Below, one piece after another: positions 26,196 through 34,377 of a stretch of DNA of 64,000 bases. Position 1 is the first letter of the stretch. Every line of letters begins with the position of its first letter. The stretch comes from Salinisphaera sp. LB1. Its GTDB lineage: Bacteria > Pseudomonadota > Gammaproteobacteria > Nevskiales > Salinisphaeraceae. The DNA lies in contig NZ_CP029488.1 in the NCBI RefSeq assembly GCF_003177035.1, positions 2,108,001-2,172,000 on the forward strand. The letters run 5' to 3'. Position numbers and translations under genes: made by a program. The notes under the pieces were generated by a model that was not told where the DNA came from, made no database searches, and worked only from the letters and a program-made list of their open reading frames with translations.

Positions 26196-27062
26196 TTGGC
26201 TGCTTTGAGAGTAAATGTAGAGGAGCTTGCGAGCATCGAATATCACGGAAGCTCCGGCTCAACGCAATCGTGTTTGAAGGCGCTTGCTCGATTGTTTCAC
26301 TATAGTAATAAAGTCCGGTTCGCTTATTTAATTACTCAGGCGGACCACCACGGTTTCCTATTAAACGTCAACGAATCCGAGCAAATTGCCATAGCCGTAG
26401 GTTTTCGTTCCGGGTATTCAGGCGAGGGGCCTCGTGGTTTGGTTTCCGCATTTAGGCTCTTCGAGTTCTTTGGCATCGATATTGAAGAGGTCGAAGTATC
26501 AAGCGAAATAATGATGCGTTTTGAGCATTGCGCGTTAAAGTACGAGGATGTTTCTTGGATTGAAAGTGCCCATCCTGTTAGACCGGCCCGGATTTACGAC
26601 TATATATTATCGATCCAAGGCGATTACGAAGAATTTCCCATCGAGTTCTCTAGGCTATTTCCCGCATATTTTTCGCTAGCAGGTGTAGATGAGCGAATCC
26701 GAGATTTAGCACTCCGATTCAGTGACGATCCGGATGGAGCCTTAATTGAGGGCTATCGGCGGTTGGAGCAATGTGTCAAAGCTCGGATAGGCGAGAAAGA
26801 AAAAACAGGCGCGAAACTTTTCTCTACAGCATTTCAAGGCGATCGTTCGACCCTTTATTGGAGCGACGAATTGCCGGATGCGGAGCATGTCGCTCGAGCT
26901 AAGTTGTTCGAAGCGGTGTTTGGGACATACCGAAATCCTAGAATGCACTGTTCCCAGTCCACGATTGATGGCCCGAGTCCGGAGGATGCCGCTGAGTTTT
27001 TGGCTCTTAACGAATTATTCTTACTCGAAGCAGCCGCAATTCTGCGTCCAGGCTGTGAGTGA
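26196..27062 (+). CDS. HEPN/TIGR02391-like protein beside the CBASS unit
   Basis: A 288-residue protein I cannot name with certainty. The C-terminal third (LFSTAFQGDRSTLYWSDE, then FGTYRNPRMHC) resembles the TIGR02391/Ymh domain, a HEPN-type fold; Arg246 and His251 in RNPRMH give an R-x4-H motif as in HEPN ribonucleases. The N-terminal 130 residues (SSGSTQSCLKALARLFHYSN, GFRSGYSGEGPRGLVSAF) form a separate domain I do not recognise. The start is uncertain: TTG at 26196 after AAAGGGA, or a later TTG at 26205. It follows SLATT by 83 bp on the same strand and is AT-richer than the core genome. A toxin-like RNase role is inference. Confidence 0.6.
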   Translation: MAALRVNVEELASIEYHGSSGSTQSCLKALARLFHYSNKVRFAYLITQADHHGFLLNVNESEQIAIAVGFRSGYSGEGPRGLVSAFRLFEFFGIDIEEVEVSSEIMMRFEHCALKYEDVSWIESAHPVRPARIYDYILSIQGDYEEFPIEFSRLFPAYFSLAGVDERIRDLALRFSDDPDGALIEGYRRLEQCVKARIGEKEKTGAKLFSTAFQGDRSTLYWSDELPDAEHVARAKLFEAVFGTYRNPRMHCSQSTIDGPSPEDAAEFLALNELFLLEAAAILRPGCE

Positions 27063-27233
27063 GTGGGCGAAGGTTGTCGCGGCTCTCGGCAGCTTGTCAT
27101 GTCAGATTGTTTGATTTGCGCCGCTGCCGGCAGCTTGAACCGTCTTGAGTCGCCTTATTCTAGGACCATAGAGTATCTCCTAAATACTATTAACCATGCT
27201 AGGTGATATTCATTAAAACTAGGATGGATTGGT

Positions 27234-27317
27234 TTAATTATTAGTATGCTTTTTCTCCGCCTTATTTGCGGCGTTGAAGTTACTTATTCGAGCGAATACT
27301 AGGGCCACGAAGACTGC
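27234..27317 (-). pseudogene. 3' end of membrane-protein gene split by IS21
   Basis: On the minus strand this stretch continues, after removal of the IS element and one target-site copy, the frame of the gene at 29762-30252. The join gives AAVFVALVFARISNFNAANK and then a stop TAA at 27234-27236. The restored protein would be 189 residues. Confidence 0.75.
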
Positions 27318-27377
27318 TGTCAATGGCCAACAGAACTGACCCACTTTTGGCCAACAAAAATGACCCACCCGTGAAGG

Positions 27378-28118
27378 TCAGCTGAGCGTTTTCTGCTTCA
27401 GCCGATAGCTCTCGCCTCCGAGCATGTAGAGATGCGAGTGATGGATGATCCGGTCGATGATCGGCACCGCCACATTGTCGTCGTGGAAGAACTCGCCCCA
27501 TTGGGTGAAGTCCTTGTTGGTGGTCACGATCAGCGAGCGGTACTCGTAGAACCGGTTGATCAGCTGAAACAGCGCATAGCGCGCCGCCCTGCTCATGGGC
27601 AGATAGCCGAGCTCGTCGATCACCAGGGCATCGACCTTGGCCAGTTGCGTCAGCTTTTTCTTCAGTTCGCCTTTCATCTCGGCCAGCTCCAGTTCCTCGA
27701 CCAGATCCAACGCGTTCTTGAAGCGCACCTTGTAGCCCGCCTCGACCGCGTGCTGGCCGATGCCGATGGCCAGGTGCGTCTTGCCCACGCCCGGCGGGCC
27801 GATGAACACCAGATTCTCGCGGTTATCGAGGAAGGCGAAGTCGAGCAAGGCCTTGACCTGGCGCTTGGTGATCGTGGTCTGATGGCGGTAATCGAACGCC
27901 TCCAGCCGTTTATCGGCCGGGAACCGCGCCTGGCGTCGGTTAAGCTCGATGCGCCGGGCCTCGCGGCTTGCACGCTCGTGCTCGGCCAGCATGTCGGCGA
28001 ACATAAGGTACGAGACCTCGTTGGCCTCGGCCTGGCGGAGCAAGTCGGTCAGATCGTCGGCGATGGCGCCCAGACGCAGGCTGCGGTAACGCCCGGTGGT
28101 GAGCTCAAGCGTTCCCAT
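27378..28118 (-). CDS. istB: IS21-family ATP-binding protein IstB
   Basis: A 246-residue AAA+ ATPase that stimulates IstA and helps target choice. Walker A is IGPPGVGKTHLAIGI (about residues 106-120), Walker B is VDALVIDELGYLPMS, and the sensor region is SLIVTTNKDFTQWGEFFHDD. Its ATG at 28118 overlaps the istA stop by 14 bp, typical coupling for IS21. It is encoded in the same direction as istA and ends just inside the left IS end. Confidence 0.96.
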   Translation of the reverse strand: MGTLELTTGRYRSLRLGAIADDLTDLLRQAEANEVSYLMFADMLAEHERASREARRIELNRRQARFPADKRLEAFDYRHQTTITKRQVKALLDFAFLDNRENLVFIGPPGVGKTHLAIGIGQHAVEAGYKVRFKNALDLVEELELAEMKGELKKKLTQLAKVDALVIDELGYLPMSRAARYALFQLINRFYEYRSLIVTTNKDFTQWGEFFHDDNVAVPIIDRIIHHSHLYMLGGESYRLKQKTLS

Positions 28119-29628
28119 GGGTCACCTCCGGCTGGCCGCTGGGGTGGCCCAGTCGGGCGTAGGCGGTCAGATCCAGGGGCGCGGCGTGAACGGCGGCCGG
28201 CGCGTTCGCCCCGGGATCTCGGCCGCGTTGTTCGGCGCAACGCGCGGCGTCCAGGCGTTGCTTGAGCCGGCCGGCGGTCAAGCCGTCGCGTTCGACCCAC
28301 GTCTCGAGTTGACTGAGATCCAGATCGGGCGCGGCCTCGAGCAGGCGCGCCGCGCCGGCCAGTTGATCCCGGGTGTGCCGCGGCATGGTCGCCCGCAGGC
28401 GGTCACACAGGCGTTGACCCAGGTCGGCGCCGAGGCGCGCGCGGATCCGGGCCTCGAGATCGGCGGTCTGCGCGGCGTGATCGCGGTAATGATCGGTGTT
28501 GCGCTGGACGCGGCCCTTGCCGTGGCACACGGCATGGGTGGCCACGACGTCGCCGCTGTCGAGATCGACGATCTGCAGGTCGGCGCCGGCTTCGGTCACG
28601 CCGACCCGCCCGCGTTGGTAGGCCATGGGCACCGAGTACTTGTTGGCGCACCACGAGATCAGGCCCGTCTTGTCGACCTGGCGGTGGGCCGGCCCTGCAG
28701 CATCGCGCCCGACGCAAGCCGGCGTCAGATAGGGGCGCAAGTGCGCCTGCTCCTCGGCTTCGAACCGGGCCCGGGGCGGCTGGCCCGTGGTGCCATGAAG
28801 GCGCACGTTGGCGACGGTATCGAGCCACTGTTGCAGATGGCCGCGCAGGTCGGCTTCGTCGGCGAAGGTATCGCCATACAGGGCATCCTGCTTGACGTAC
28901 TTCACTCCGGCCTCGACCTTGCCCTTGCTTTCCGGGTCATAGCCCCGACAGGCCTCGATGCGAAAACCCGCCGTCGTGGCATAGGCGTGAAACGCCGGGT
29001 TCACGTCGAGTTCCCGGAACTGCTCGTGGAGTACGACCAGCTTGGTCTGGTCGTACACGCATTCTGCCGGGCAACCGCCGAAATAACGGAACGCTTCGTC
29101 GTGCAAGGCGATGAAGTCGGCCGTGTCCAGCGGCTGGAAGCGCACGCCGACGTAAGCCAGGCGGGAGTAGGACAGCACGAACACGACGAAGTACACAGGC
29201 CGCGGCTGGCCGCCGATCATCACCTGGCGCAGCTCGCCGGGATCGACCTGGCACTGCACGCCGGGCACCGTGTCCAGCACCGGCGCGTAGTAGCGCGTCT
29301 GCACGGTGTTGAGGGTCGTCTTCATCTGCCCGACATAGCGCCGCAGACTGCGATCGGAGACGTCCAGCTCGCCCACCTTGTCTCGTAGCTTGCGGGCGAT
29401 CTTGACGCTGCTCAGCCGCGGATAGGTCCGCAACAGCCAGGCGATGTAGGGCCGGTGCGCATCGAGCTTCTTGTGACGGCCTCGGTCCGACTGTGCCGCC
29501 TCGATCGTGGCCTCGTCGGCGCGGAGATATTTGCGCACGGTGTTGCGCGACACGCCCAGCTCCTGGCCGATGGCCCGGATCGACAGCCCTTGCCCGCCGT
29601 CGTATAGCGCCTTGATTTTATGAATCAT
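28105..29628 (-). CDS. istA: IS21-family transposase IstA
   Basis: A 507-residue DDE transposase. The N-terminal helix-turn-helix is LSIRAIGQELGVSRNTVRKY (about 15-34). The catalytic triad is in QVDPGELRQV (first Asp), ECVYDQTKLVV (second Asp) and ESKGKVEAGVKYVK (Glu). The C-terminal HTGQPP-like segment and the basic tail are family-typical. The ATG at 29628 lies inside the right end of the element. The full frame suggests a functional transposase. Confidence 0.96.
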   Translation of the reverse strand: MIHKIKALYDGGQGLSIRAIGQELGVSRNTVRKYLRADEATIEAAQSDRGRHKKLDAHRPYIAWLLRTYPRLSSVKIARKLRDKVGELDVSDRSLRRYVGQMKTTLNTVQTRYYAPVLDTVPGVQCQVDPGELRQVMIGGQPRPVYFVVFVLSYSRLAYVGVRFQPLDTADFIALHDEAFRYFGGCPAECVYDQTKLVVLHEQFRELDVNPAFHAYATTAGFRIEACRGYDPESKGKVEAGVKYVKQDALYGDTFADEADLRGHLQQWLDTVANVRLHGTTGQPPRARFEAEEQAHLRPYLTPACVGRDAAGPAHRQVDKTGLISWCANKYSVPMAYQRGRVGVTEAGADLQIVDLDSGDVVATHAVCHGKGRVQRNTDHYRDHAAQTADLEARIRARLGADLGQRLCDRLRATMPRHTRDQLAGAARLLEAAPDLDLSQLETWVERDGLTAGRLKQRLDAARCAEQRGRDPGANAPAAVHAAPLDLTAYARLGHPSGQPEVTHGNA

Positions 29629-29761
29629 AACCCAGTCCTTGATCAGTCCGCTCCGGCGTCTCGTTTGCCCGAACGGTAGGTGGACGGTGGCATCGCTGCC
29701 ACCCCGAAGGGTGGGTCAAAAGCGTTGGCCAGCACTGGGTCAGTTTAGATGGCCATTAACA

Positions 29762-30252
29762 ACTGCGGCTTGGGACCATCCTAAGCAGCGATTTGCTATA
29801 TCGACCCATGAGCCGAGCCGGTTTTCTATTTTGCAGTTATCTAGCGACGCTCCTAAAATCTGTAATAATGTCGCTCGAGCCCGAGATTCGTAAAACCCTA
29901 GGTTCTGGTTCGAGCATATAAGTACGGAAAATTTTTGCTGTAGAAAAAAGCAAAGTATGGTAACCAGCCCGGTAAAAATAAGAAGTAGTACCCAAATCAG
30001 TGCCCCGTGTTTTGCTTCTCCTTCTAAACGCTTCGCTAACATATTCAGCGTCAGTCCATAAGCAAAGAAAATAGAAAAAACGCAAAAGGCCAATGTGCCT
30101 ATGTTTTTTCCAAATAAGTAAGGTAAGGCTGCAAGAATGGGAAGAGGTGGGGTCCAGTAAGCCAAGAGCTCTAATATTCCGAAAGTGTTTCGTTTTATTT
30201 GTTCCGCAATAACGGAGCGTTTCCTAACCGGGGCGTATGTAATTAAATTCAT
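29762..30252 (-). pseudogene. membrane-protein gene interrupted by IS21 (5' part)
   Basis: An ATG at 30252 opens a frame for a protein with helices at about residues 25-45 (ILELLAYWTPPLPILAALPY), 50-70 (GTLAFCVFSIFFAYGLTL) and 85-105 (ALIWVLLLIFTGLVTILCFF), followed by a soluble tail. At 29762 the frame runs into the IS21 end and stops shortly inside it. Joining it to 27317 across the 5-bp duplication restores an open frame to 27234. The family is not recognised. It is AT-rich like the neighbouring island genes and lies opposite to the CBASS unit and the HEPN-like gene. Confidence 0.7.
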
Positions 30253-30297
30253 TATATTGAGTTTAGGATGATAAGGGACGGTGAAAATGAGCGTGCA

Positions 30298-30371
30298 CAG
30301 CTTCGGGGTCAGGTCTCAGCTTCGGGGTCAGATACCCGGAACTGATGCGAACCGATGGGGTCAGGTCTTGC
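30298..30371. repeat. REP-like repeats upstream of NERD gene and REP transposase
   Basis: CAGCTTCGGGGTCAG occurs at 30298-30312 and again at 30317-30331 (19-bp period), followed by GGGGTCAGGTCTTGC at 30357-30371. Related copies lie at 31371, 33592, 38744 and 55391, and a RAYT-type transposase gene is 1 kb downstream, so these are probably its substrates (REP/BIME units). Confidence 0.65.
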
Positions 30372-30428
30372 TTTTTGCGTTCAGCTCGGGGTTTAATTCG
30401 ATTAGAGGGGATCAGGGTCGGGGGATAA

Positions 30429-31349
30429 ATGCTCATCCAACTTGGTGTGGTGTTTTTTGCACTCGCTATCATATCGCCACCGTTTATTATTTTGGCGGCG
30501 CAGATTCGATGGGATGAGTTTCGTTCGAGGCGAACCGGCCGCCGCCATCCGGTGACGCGGGGTATGCTTCGCCCGCCCGGTCACGCCCTTTCAGAAAAGC
30601 GCCGATATTTAGCAATGGATGCCGTGTACTCCATGGCACTTGGCCCGACGGTCGGGTTTATTGCCTTCGCTTCTGCATTTGGTATGCCATATTTTAGCGG
30701 TAAGTCGGTTTCAAGCTTCTTAGTTGCCCTAGCCGTTGTCGCGACCATTGGCACGTCGGTATGGGCGGGCATTAGATTACGTGGCTTGTTTAATGAGTTG
30801 CAGGCCTTGAGGCTTGGTTGGGAAGGCGAAGTCGCGACCGCTGAAGAACTCAATAAGCTCATGACAGACGGTTTCGAAGTTTTTCACGATCTTCCCTGCG
30901 AACGATTCAACATTGATCACGTAATTGTGGGGCCTACAGGTGTGTTTGCCGTCGAGACTAAAACGCGCTCTAAGCAAAAACGTTCCGAAGACGCGCAAAA
31001 CGATTACACCGCGACCTTCGATGGCAAAGCTCTTGACTTCGCGGGGTGGCGAGATCGTCGGTGCCTCGATCAGGCAAAGCGACAGGCCAAGTGGTTAAGC
31101 GATTGGCTGACCAAAGCAACGGGTGAACCGACGGTAGCGACTCCTGCCATCGCGATCCCTGGTTGGCAGGTCAACAGATTGAAGGGGTCAAATAAGCAGC
31201 CGATCCGTGTATTTAATCCGCGCGAAGCGAAAAGCTTGGTGCGAAATCCTACATCGCAGCCGCTCGATCGCGCGGGCGTGAAGCGAATCGCGTATCAACT
31301 TGATCAGAGATGCAGGAAAGACCTTGAGCATAGACAGGTCGAGCACTGA
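30429..31349 (+). CDS. NERD-domain protein, membrane-anchored
   Basis: A 306-residue protein with a first membrane segment at residues 1-24 and two more at about 65-85 and 95-115. Then comes a NERD (nuclease-related) domain from about 130 to 245. LGWEGEVATAEELNKL starts it, and the nuclease-like acidic/lysine core is NIDHVIVGPTGVFAVETKTR with Asp163, Glu176 and Lys178. NERD domains have a PD-(D/E)xK-like fold and are frequent in defence islands and mobile regions. The tail is basic and ends HRQVEH. It lies between the IS-split gene and the REP transposase. DNA or RNA processing is inferred from the fold only. Confidence 0.8.
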   Translation: MLIQLGVVFFALAIISPPFIILAAQIRWDEFRSRRTGRRHPVTRGMLRPPGHALSEKRRYLAMDAVYSMALGPTVGFIAFASAFGMPYFSGKSVSSFLVALAVVATIGTSVWAGIRLRGLFNELQALRLGWEGEVATAEELNKLMTDGFEVFHDLPCERFNIDHVIVGPTGVFAVETKTRSKQKRSEDAQNDYTATFDGKALDFAGWRDRRCLDQAKRQAKWLSDWLTKATGEPTVATPAIAIPGWQVNRLKGSNKQPIRVFNPREAKSLVRNPTSQPLDRAGVKRIAYQLDQRCRKDLEHRQVEH

Positions 31350-31408
31350 TAAGGGGGCGGCTTGTACAGACAGGTCTTCCCCTTTGCCGAGCGAGTGGTT
31401 AGTACCCC

Positions 31409-32251
31409 ATGGCCAGACCCTTAAGACTCGAGTTCGCCGGCGCGCTCTATCACGTCACCTCGCGTGGTGATCGCCGGGAAGCTATTTACGAGGACGACGA
31501 GGATCGCGTCGCCTTCTTGAACGTGCTGGCGAGCGTAGCGCGGCGCTTCAACTGGCTGGTTCACGCTTATTGCTTGATGAGCAATCACTATCATCTGCTG
31601 ATCGAAACGCCGGACGGCAATCTCGCCCAGGGCATGCGCCAGCTCAACGGGGTATATACCCAGTACAGCAATCGTCGCCATCGTCGGGTCGGGCATCTGT
31701 TCCAAGGCCGCTATAAGGCGATATTGGTGCAGAAGGAGTCGTATCTTCTGGAAGTGGCGCGCTATATCGTCTTGAATCCCGTCCGCGCCGACATGGTGCG
31801 AAGCGCCGGCGACTGGCCCTGGAGCAGTTACCGAGCGACTGCCGGCCGCGAGCCCATCCCGGAATGGCTGACCACGGAATGGGTTCTGTCGGCATTCGGC
31901 ACGCAGGTGCGCGAGGCGCAGCTGGCGTATCGCCGCTTTATCAGTGAAGGGCGTGGCGTGCCGCCGCCTTGGGATGCATTGGCGAATCAGGTGTTTTTGG
32001 GGGACGAGTCGTTCGTTGACGCCATGCGCGCCCGCATCCAGGATTCGAATCGGCGACTGGACGAGGTGCCGAGGGCCCAGCGTGCCGGTCGGGCGCGCCC
32101 GATTGGCGACTATGAAAAGGAGGCCGGCTCGCGTGATGCCGCGATCGCCGCTGCCTATGCCTCGGGTGGCTACACCATGCAGGAGATCGGCCAGCATTTC
32201 GGGCTGCATTATTCGCGGATCAGCCGTATTATCAAGCGGTTCGAGAGCTAG
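31409..32251 (+). CDS. REP-associated tyrosine transposase (RAYT, Y1_Tnp)
   Basis: A 280-residue HUH single-strand transposase. MARPLRLEFAGALYHVTSRG is the family N-terminus, the HUH motif is NHYHLLIETP, and the catalytic Tyr is in the MRQLNGVYTQYSNRRH region, followed by GHLFQGRYKAILVQ. The C-terminal helix-turn-helix (YTMQEIGQHFGLHYSRISRI) is a common extension of this branch and could bind repeats. Proteins of this type process REP palindromes. Related GGGGCAGGTCTTG repeats are scattered through the window, one about 30 bp before the start (31371). Confidence 0.95.
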   Translation: MARPLRLEFAGALYHVTSRGDRREAIYEDDEDRVAFLNVLASVARRFNWLVHAYCLMSNHYHLLIETPDGNLAQGMRQLNGVYTQYSNRRHRRVGHLFQGRYKAILVQKESYLLEVARYIVLNPVRADMVRSAGDWPWSSYRATAGREPIPEWLTTEWVLSAFGTQVREAQLAYRRFISEGRGVPPPWDALANQVFLGDESFVDAMRARIQDSNRRLDEVPRAQRAGRARPIGDYEKEAGSRDAAIAAAYASGGYTMQEIGQHFGLHYSRISRIIKRFES

Positions 32252-32469
32252 GCATTGATGGGCATAATGCCAGTGCCGACATGCCGGAACCCGCGCCCTA
32301 GACGATCGGTACTCAGCATGGGTGGAGCAGGCGGTGCGGCGGTGGTAGGCCGAAATCGGCAGCGGGAATTCGGCGACCACCACGACAACAAGTCGGTCTA
32401 TTAAATACGGCGGTGCCACACAGCGACGTACGTGGCGTATCGTCGATACATCAACGCAAAGAGCAAGGT

Positions 32470-32703
32470 ATGAGAAAGCTCAAGAACGAAAAGGAACTCG
32501 TCAAGAAAGCACTCGCGTTAGGCGTGGCGTACGGCGAGGAGCGCGGCGTCGTTGAATTCGAGCCCACCGATTCTGCGACCGATAAGTTGGAATACATCTA
32601 CCGATTGCTGGTGCACGACGGCGTTATTCAGCCTTTGCCGGAAGAGCAGGTGTCGCAGAAAGCGATCCAACATCGGCTGGCGATGTGGGCGGCCAGGCAA
32701 TAA
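32470..32703 (+). CDS. small conserved-looking protein (DUF5062-like)
   Basis: A 77-residue acidic/basic mixed helical protein. The sequence MRKLKNEKELVKKALALGVA, then DSATDKLEYIYRLLVHDGVI and a final HRLAMWAARQ resemble the DUF5062 family of small gammaproteobacterial proteins; this match is from memory. AAGG lies just before the ATG at 32470, and the upstream in-frame extension lacks support. No function is known. It stands between the RAYT and HNH genes. Confidence 0.55.
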   Translation: MRKLKNEKELVKKALALGVAYGEERGVVEFEPTDSATDKLEYIYRLLVHDGVIQPLPEEQVSQKAIQHRLAMWAARQ

Positions 32704-32744
32704 GGCGTATACGGGCGGCGAACCCAGTGTTGCCGGACTCGGCG

Positions 32745-33509
32745 CTATTGCAAAAAAACTTCCGCTCGGTGACGCGCGAGGAAATCGAGGCTCGGCGAGA
32801 ATCTCTCGGGCCGCGAAATTTCGCGGCCTTCATATGCGGCCACGGCCTGATACCAGAAATCGCCGGCTGCGTGCTCGACCGTCGGCGATACCGCGATGGT
32901 CCAATCCGCGCGAATCGTGATCAGGCCGATATCGAATGCACGGTCGTGCAGCGACGATAGGCAAAGTCCGTTGGCTGGGTTGAGTCGTTGGCCGGGCGCC
33001 TCGCGCCAGGGCACGATATGGCTGGCCACCAACAGCTTAGGTATTGCGAGGCCGGTAATACAGCAACGCGCGTTGTAGGCGGTGAGTACCGCGTCTCGGA
33101 ACAGGCTCTGGCCCACTCGCTGAGCCCGCGTGACCGAGCGTTCGTGGCCCGTGTAGTCACTGGCGGCCTCGGGCTCTTGCTCGTCGTTTTCCGCTTCGTA
33201 ACTCAAAGCCTGGGCGGCTTCTTTTGCCGCCAGCGCAAACGCGGGCCAGTCGGAATGCATCTCCTGCCAAATCGCGCGGTCAGCAGCGGAAGCGCCTTGT
33301 AGTCCGGATCGTCCGGCGCTGGTGATGGCCGGATCCAGGCTGGCGAGATTGCATAGCTTCATGGCAACCGCCGATGGCGTGCGGCCGATCGCCTCGGCCA
33401 ACCGAATCACCTCAGGGTTACGATGATGAAACCGGCCGAAGGGCAGGCGGCAGTACAGCCACCCTGCGGCGAGCAGTTCGGTTCTGGACCATGCGCGGCG
33501 CGTGGGCAT
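32745..33509 (-). CDS. HNH endonuclease (HNH_2 type)
   Basis: A 254-residue protein. The N-terminal part (AWSRTELLAAGWLYCRLPFG, RNPEVIRLAEAIGRTPSAVA) is a helical DNA-binding-like module seen in this group. The C-terminal HNH domain is AYNARCCITGLAIPKLLVAS-HIVPW, followed by NPANGLCLSSLHDRAFDIGL, giving His, Asn and His of the metal-finger nuclease fold. Similar HNH proteins act in restriction or anti-phage systems, but no methylase is nearby. ATG 33509 gives the conserved start; an in-frame extension to 33629 is less likely. Confidence 0.82.
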   Translation of the reverse strand: MPTRRAWSRTELLAAGWLYCRLPFGRFHHRNPEVIRLAEAIGRTPSAVAMKLCNLASLDPAITSAGRSGLQGASAADRAIWQEMHSDWPAFALAAKEAAQALSYEAENDEQEPEAASDYTGHERSVTRAQRVGQSLFRDAVLTAYNARCCITGLAIPKLLVASHIVPWREAPGQRLNPANGLCLSSLHDRAFDIGLITIRADWTIAVSPTVEHAAGDFWYQAVAAYEGREISRPERFSPSLDFLARHRAEVFLQ

Positions 33510-33591
33510 CAGCCTGAGGGGTTGGTCTTGTGAACCATTGCAGAATGCCACGAACGGCTCATGCATGCGGAAGGCCGGATTGCGTCCGGGA

Positions 33592-33607
33592 GGGGGCAGG
33601 TCTTGTG
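33592..33607. repeat. REP-like fragment copy
   Basis: GGGGGCAGGTCTTGTG matches the GGGGTCAGGTCTTGC core at 30357 with two changes. It lies between the HNH gene start and the antitoxin gene stop. Confidence 0.5.
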
Positions 33608-33625
33608 ACGTCCATAAAATACGAG

Positions 33626-33925
33626 TCAATCCAACGCAACAGACCGAATCAACTCAATATTCCTCTTGAGCATCTCGTTTGCCAGATCGCTGGGCGAGAT
33701 ACCAAGTGCGGCCGCACGTTCCTTAAGAAACGCCGTTACTTCTCCATCTAAATACAGAGGCACATGATTCGCCGACTCTGGACGATAAAACTTACCGCGC
33801 TCAGCATGGCTCCAATCTTTCGTCTCGGCGATATCCGAGGTATCGATATCGTCGTCAGACATTGCAGCCAACCGCCTTAGTCCCCGGTCGCTAAGGTCGG
33901 GTTTGTTGGTATTGCTTTCGTTCAT
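33626..33925 (-). CDS. BrnA/CopG-like antitoxin, orphan
   Basis: A 99-residue protein with the pattern LRRLAAMSDDDIDTSDIAET then a C-terminal ribbon-helix-helix-like segment (VPLYLDGEVTAFLKERAAAL, then SPSDLANEMLKRN). This is the usual layout of BrnA/CopG-type antitoxins: N-terminal toxin-binding part and C-terminal RHH DNA-binding part. ATG 33925 was chosen; the reading frame continues upstream into what looks like the C-terminal tail of a BrnT toxin. No full-length toxin gene is present, so it is an orphan. Confidence 0.7.
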   Translation of the reverse strand: MNESNTNKPDLSDRGLRRLAAMSDDDIDTSDIAETKDWSHAERGKFYRPESANHVPLYLDGEVTAFLKERAAALGISPSDLANEMLKRNIELIRSVALD

Positions 33926-34024
33926 GGCACATCGCGCTGAGATGATGCGAGTGACTTTGCCATCTTGCTCGGGGCGCACGGCATAGGCAATCAGAGCCCG
34001 ATTAGGCTCACACCTTGCTACGTC
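33926..34024 (-). pseudogene. C-terminal remnant of a BrnT-like toxin
   Basis: Directly upstream of and in frame with the antitoxin, the minus strand reads PNRALIAYAVRPEQDGKVTR then IISARCA. BrnT toxins end with a similar VVYTxR...RIISARKA stretch. An in-frame TGA (34025-34027) closes the frame upstream, and no toxin N-terminus is found up to 34377. The remaining 350 bp to the MFS gene hold nothing recognised. Confidence 0.5.
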
Positions 34025-34377
34025 TCACAAAAAACAGAAAATATAACTTATCGCATTTTGAAGTTAAACCAATTGATTGACGCACTACACGAGACCTAAC
34101 GCCAGCTCGTCAGTCCGGGCGCCGCTTTCGGGGCTGCTCACGTTATCCTGCTTGCAAAGGCAAGCGGTTCGCCGGGGTGGCCGACGGCTGATCGGATAGC
34201 CGCCTGCCCGGTGTCCGTGCCGGCGCCACCTGGCGCCCAATATCTCCCGGATTCGTGGCGGCCCGTGATCTGATCGCGGGAAGGCCCAGTCGTGAGCGAA
34301 TTAGCTTGTACCATAGGCCGCCATAAAGCGCCTGACCCTCTGCCTGGATTGAAGCCTATGCCGGAAGCTATCTTTCC

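Larger units (their letters stand above)
27318..29761 (-). mobile_element. intact IS21-family insertion sequence with 5-bp target duplication
   Basis: A 2444-bp element encoding IstA and IstB. Left end TGTCAATGGCCAACAGAACT (27318) and, read from the other strand, right end TGTTAATGGCCATCTAAACT (29761 backwards) begin long inverted repeats of about 50 bp, each with two TGGCCA...TGACCCA units, as in IS21. ACTGC flanks both sides (27313-27317 and 29762-29766), a direct 5-bp target duplication. Both genes are open and full-length, so it may be active. It sits inside a small membrane-protein gene. Confidence 0.93.

Noticed and set aside
28096-29388. 430-residue plus-strand frame inside IS21
   Set aside because: It is the antisense shadow of istA.
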